Assembly (NCBI RefSeq): GCF_000786695.1
Contig: NZ_CP009963.1
Span: forward strand, 1-41,440
Reading direction: 5' to 3'
DNA length: 41,440 bases
From: Collimonas arenae
Lineage (GTDB): Bacteria > Pseudomonadota > Gammaproteobacteria > Burkholderiales > Burkholderiaceae_D
The number at the start of each line of letters is the position of its first letter. The stretch's first letter is position 1. The position numbers and the translations under genes are program-made. The notes below the pieces were generated by a model. It had not been told where the DNA came from. It worked only from the letters and a program-made list of their open reading frames with translations, and searched no databases. Below, piece by piece: positions 38,250-41,440 of the stretch.

Positions 38250-41200
38250 ATGCTCAACGTTACACCTATACGCGGCAACAACCAGTACGCTGCAGCTCAT
38301 TATTTTTCGGCGGCTGACGATTACTACGGCAAAGATAGTCCTGGCGAATGGCAAGGGAAGGGCGCGCAAACATTGGGGCTTACCGGCTCGGTAGAGCATG
38401 GGGAGTTGTCCAGGTTGCTTAATGGCGAACTGCCAAACGGCGAACGAATTCAAACGACATTTGACCCTGCCGACAAGAAAAAGCGCATGGCATTAGACCT
38501 GACATTTTCGGCGCCAAAGTCAGTATCTATGCAAGCGCTTGTCGCCGGCGACCGCGCTGTCACCGACGCACACGATAAAGCGGTCCGTCGCGCCGTTGAC
38601 CAGGTTGAAAAACTGGCAGAAGCCAGGAAAAAAATCAATGGCAAGAGCACCCGCGAACGCACCGGCAATATGGTTGTTGGGAAATTTCGCCATGAAATGA
38701 GCCGCGCCAAAGATCCCCAGCTCCATACGCATGCCGTCGTGTTGAACATGACGCAGCGTTCGGATGGTGCATGGCGGGCCGTATCAAACGAAGACATATT
38801 TCGTGTACAGCATCAGATCGACGCCATCTATAAAGCGGAGCTGGCGAAAGAGCTGCAGGGCATCGGCTACGAAATCCGGTTAGTAGACGATAAGGGCAGT
38901 TTCGAGCTGGCGCATATCACCCGCGACCAGATCGAGGCATTTTCTGCGCGTGGCCTGGTGATCGAGGAAGCGTTAGCCAATGAAGGCAAGACCAGGGCGA
39001 CAGCCACCGCGTTAGAAAAGCAAATCATCTCATTGGCGACCAGGCCACGCAAAGACGAGAGGGACCGAGAATTAGTCAAGCAATATTGGGTTGAGAAAAG
39101 TCGTGAGCTGAACATTGACTATGGCCCACGATCGCACCTCGACGGCAGGAGTTACGAGCCGACCGAGAGCGGTAAAAAAACTGGCGGCCGCGATACAGAC
39201 TCGGCAACCGACATGACGCCAGCGTCGGCCACCGACCGCGGCTTCGAATACGACGAAGATTCCGATAGCATCCATACAGGCGCGTCTGATGGCAAAGCAA
39301 GTCCGGAGAAGTCAGCAGGAAGAAACAACGGCAAAAACTATGAGCCAGGCGACAGCAGTAGTGGCCGAGATATTAAAACGCTGCCGGCCAGCATTACGCC
39401 AGCACAGGCGGTTGTGCAGTACGCGATCAATCATTTAACCGAACGCGAAGCTGTTGTAAAAGAAAGTGCATTGATGACGGCCGCCACGCGCCGAGCAGTG
39501 GGTCTAGCTGGGTCCGAAGAAATCAAGGTTGAGATAAACCGTTTAATCAAGCAAGGGACGTTGATCGAAGCTGTTCCAGCCTATCAAATTGCCGACAGCA
39601 AAAGCGGAACCGCTTTATCTGTAGAGGGCTGGAAGTCGTACCTGCAGGAGATCAAGGGCTGGACGAAGGCGCAAACCACGATGTACGTAAATAACGCCGT
39701 CAAGCAAGGATCATTGGTGCCGGCCGAGAAGCGCTATACAACACAAAAAGCGCTAAAACGAGAAAAAGCAATTCTGGCCATTGAGCGTACTGGCCGCAAT
39801 GCCGTGGCTCCAATATTAGCGGCAGCTGAAGTGCAGAAAGCACTTGCGAACTCCACCTTGAACGCCGGCCAACGTTCCGCAGTGGAGGCCATAGTCAGCA
39901 GTACAAATCGCTTTGTCGGGATCCAGGGCGATGCCGGCACAGGTAAGACCTACACCGTACAACGGGCGGTTGACCTCATCAAGCAGACAAATGAATTATC
40001 TGCAGAGGAGGGCGCTGGCTTTCGCACGGTCGCTTTGGCGCCATATGGCAACCAGGTCAAAGCCTTGAAAAACGAAGGCTTGGAAGCGCATACGCTTGCC
40101 AGTTTTCTCAACACAAAAAACAAACCGATTAACGACAAGACCGTCATCGTTTTGGATGAATCTGGCGTAGTAGGATCGCGGCAAATGGAACAGCTTATGC
40201 GCGTAGTCGAGAAGCACGGCGCTCGGATGGTCTTATTGGGCGACACCAAACAAACAGAAGCGATTGAAGCCGGAAAACCTTTTGCCCAACTTCAAAACGG
40301 CGGTATGCATACTGCTCGAATCAGTGAGATTCAACGACAAAAAGACCCTGAGCTAAAACTCGCCGTTGAACATGCTACTGAGGGACGGGTAGGGCAATCG
40401 TTGAGCCACATCAAACACATTGAAGAATTGCCGGACGCCACAGACAGACACCGGGCAATTGTCAATGACTATATCAAACTCACCGAACCAGAACGGCGGG
40501 AAACGTTGATCGTTGCCGGCACCAACGAAGCCAGGCGCGAAATCAATGAGATGGTGCGCGAATCGCTGGATCTGAAAGGGAAGGGGAGGGAGTTCGAGAC
40601 TCTAACGCGAGTGGATATGACACAAGCGCAGCGCCGCTTTGCACCTAGCTACGCACCAGGTGTCGTAATTCAGCCCGATAAAGACTATCCAAAATTTGGC
40701 TTGGTTCGCGGAGAGACATATACGGTCAAGGAAGCAATGCCTGGCAACATGCTCATCGTTCAGCGGCAGGATGGTACAACGACCGAAATCAACCCGCGCA
40801 AGACAACGCAATTGAGCGTGTACAACCTTGAGCGCCCCGAGCTAGCCGTAGGTGACACTATCCGAATCAATCGAAATACGCCTAGCTTGGATCTCACAAA
40901 CGGCGATCGCATGCGCGTAGCTGGAATTGTTGGGGGTGCAGTACACCTTGATTCTATCGAACAAAAAGATGGCCGCCCGGTCCGCTCTCTCGATCTCCCA
41001 GCCAGCAAACCTTTGCACCTGGAACATGCATACGCATCGACGGTGCACAGCTCGCAAGGATTGACCAACGACAGGGCGATGATTGCTCTGGACACCGCCA
41101 GCCGCACTACGTCGCTAAATCTATACTACGTGGCGATCAGCCGCGCTAAGCATGAGGCGAGGGTATATACCAACTCAGTAGCCGGGCTACCCGCTGCTAT

Positions 41201-41399
41201 CGCTAGGCGCTTCGATAAGACAACTGCGCTTTCCATTCAGAAAGAAAGAACAATACAACGGCAAGCACAAGGATTGCAGCCCATTGGCGCTGCGAATGGC
41301 AAGCAGTCAATACAGCACAAGCAAGTCGACAAAAAACAGCTTCAAACGCCGCCTACAGAGAAAAAAACAAAGAAATTTGGGGAGCTTGGCAACCCGTAG
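38250..41399 (+). CDS. trwC: TrwC-type MOBF relaxase-helicase
   Basis: The 1049-residue protein has an N-terminal relaxase domain with catalytic tyrosines Tyr18 and Tyr25/Tyr26 (AAHYFSAADDYYGK) and the metal-binding histidines (His148; His159 and His161 in PQLHTHAVVLN). It ends in a RecD-type helicase with GDAGTGKT (near 560-567) and DESGVVGS. A low-complexity linker (about 290-380) separates early and later parts. It nicks oriT, stays joined to the 5' end and unwinds the plasmid. The stop codon lies four bases before the next GC-rich repeat. Confidence 0.97.
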   Translation: MLNVTPIRGNNQYAAAHYFSAADDYYGKDSPGEWQGKGAQTLGLTGSVEHGELSRLLNGELPNGERIQTTFDPADKKKRMALDLTFSAPKSVSMQALVAGDRAVTDAHDKAVRRAVDQVEKLAEARKKINGKSTRERTGNMVVGKFRHEMSRAKDPQLHTHAVVLNMTQRSDGAWRAVSNEDIFRVQHQIDAIYKAELAKELQGIGYEIRLVDDKGSFELAHITRDQIEAFSARGLVIEEALANEGKTRATATALEKQIISLATRPRKDERDRELVKQYWVEKSRELNIDYGPRSHLDGRSYEPTESGKKTGGRDTDSATDMTPASATDRGFEYDEDSDSIHTGASDGKASPEKSAGRNNGKNYEPGDSSSGRDIKTLPASITPAQAVVQYAINHLTEREAVVKESALMTAATRRAVGLAGSEEIKVEINRLIKQGTLIEAVPAYQIADSKSGTALSVEGWKSYLQEIKGWTKAQTTMYVNNAVKQGSLVPAEKRYTTQKALKREKAILAIERTGRNAVAPILAAAEVQKALANSTLNAGQRSAVEAIVSSTNRFVGIQGDAGTGKTYTVQRAVDLIKQTNELSAEEGAGFRTVALAPYGNQVKALKNEGLEAHTLASFLNTKNKPINDKTVIVLDESGVVGSRQMEQLMRVVEKHGARMVLLGDTKQTEAIEAGKPFAQLQNGGMHTARISEIQRQKDPELKLAVEHATEGRVGQSLSHIKHIEELPDATDRHRAIVNDYIKLTEPERRETLIVAGTNEARREINEMVRESLDLKGKGREFETLTRVDMTQAQRRFAPSYAPGVVIQPDKDYPKFGLVRGETYTVKEAMPGNMLIVQRQDGTTTEINPRKTTQLSVYNLERPELAVGDTIRINRNTPSLDLTNGDRMRVAGIVGGAVHLDSIEQKDGRPVRSLDLPASKPLHLEHAYASTVHSSQGLTNDRAMIALDTASRTTSLNLYYVAISRAKHEARVYTNSVAGLPAAIARRFDKTTALSIQKERTIQRQAQGLQPIGAANGKQSIQHKQVDKKQLQTPPTEKKTKKFGELGNP

Positions 41400-41403
41400 A
41401 GAA

Positions 41404-41440
41404 AACACCAGGTGCCGGCGCAGCCCACTCCTGCAGCTTG
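41404..41440 (+). repeat. GC-rich repeat, partial unit D continuing into base 1
   Basis: AACACCAGGTGCCGGCGCAG... to GCAGCTTG corresponds to the end of unit A1 (321-331 and 147-183 pattern), with nine bases missing. The next base of the unit would be base 1 of the window, so the repeat is continuous if the molecule is circular. Confidence 0.88.

Noticed and set aside
1..41440. CRISPR arrays, rRNA or tRNA genes
   Set aside because: No evenly spaced short repeats with unique spacers and no conserved RNA gene core were seen on either strand; the repeats found are long or tandem.

Overview
The window reads as a complete conjugative plasmid of a betaproteobacterium, most likely an Oxalobacteraceae-type host (Janthinobacterium/Massilia/Duganella group; inferred from protein style, not proven). 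It carries one uninterrupted VirB-type type IV secretion operon, a TrwA/TrwB/TrwC (MOBF) processing set, an StbABC stability operon and an iteron-type origin. The last 37 bases continue in register into base 1 through a GC-rich repeat, so the molecule is probably circular.

Layout. 1-378: GC-rich tandem repeat and a terminator. 469-3695 (minus): O-GlcNAc-transferase-like protein, SSB, KfrB-domain protein and a small membrane protein. 3775-19027 (minus): the transfer operon in transcription order virB2, B3, B4, a 52-residue VirB4-like fragment, B5, a lipoprotein, a small membrane protein, B6, B8, B9, B10, B11, B1, trbM/kikA, a secreted PLD nuclease, a YadA-type adhesin, an OmpA-domain protein and a small membrane protein. 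19116-23335: cargo (mnmH-like, AlkB-like hydroxylase, LuxR-type regulator, zinc-ribbon protein) bracketed by two paralogues of an unrecognised family. 23438-26005: origin and rep gene, bracketed by two identical 217-bp repeats that each hold a DnaA box. 26006-28280: GC-rich repeats and a very GC-rich DUF3701-type tyrosine recombinase. 28319-33539: leading-region operons (RadC-like, ArdB/KlcA, helix-turn-helix proteins and many unknowns). 33547-35893: SprT-like protein and stbCBA. 36096-36160: predicted oriT. 36293-41399 (plus): trwA, trwB, trwC.

How it fits together. TrwC should nick the minus strand at oriT near 36128. StbA and the leading region would then enter the recipient first and trwABC last, as in R388. 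Two leading-region operons are built from the same parts: a near-consensus promoter with a GGCCCA-N-TGGGCC operator, a short leader ORF whose AUG lies where transcription should start, and a shared 191-bp element at the 3' end. This looks like a small regulon switched on when the plasmid enters a new cell.

The most unusual features are these duplicated operon ends with apparently leaderless leader ORFs, and the GC-rich repeat family. The repeats sit beside a recombinase of similar base composition, and two of them lie directly behind stop codons, as recombination sites of a cassette system would. That second idea is a hypothesis.
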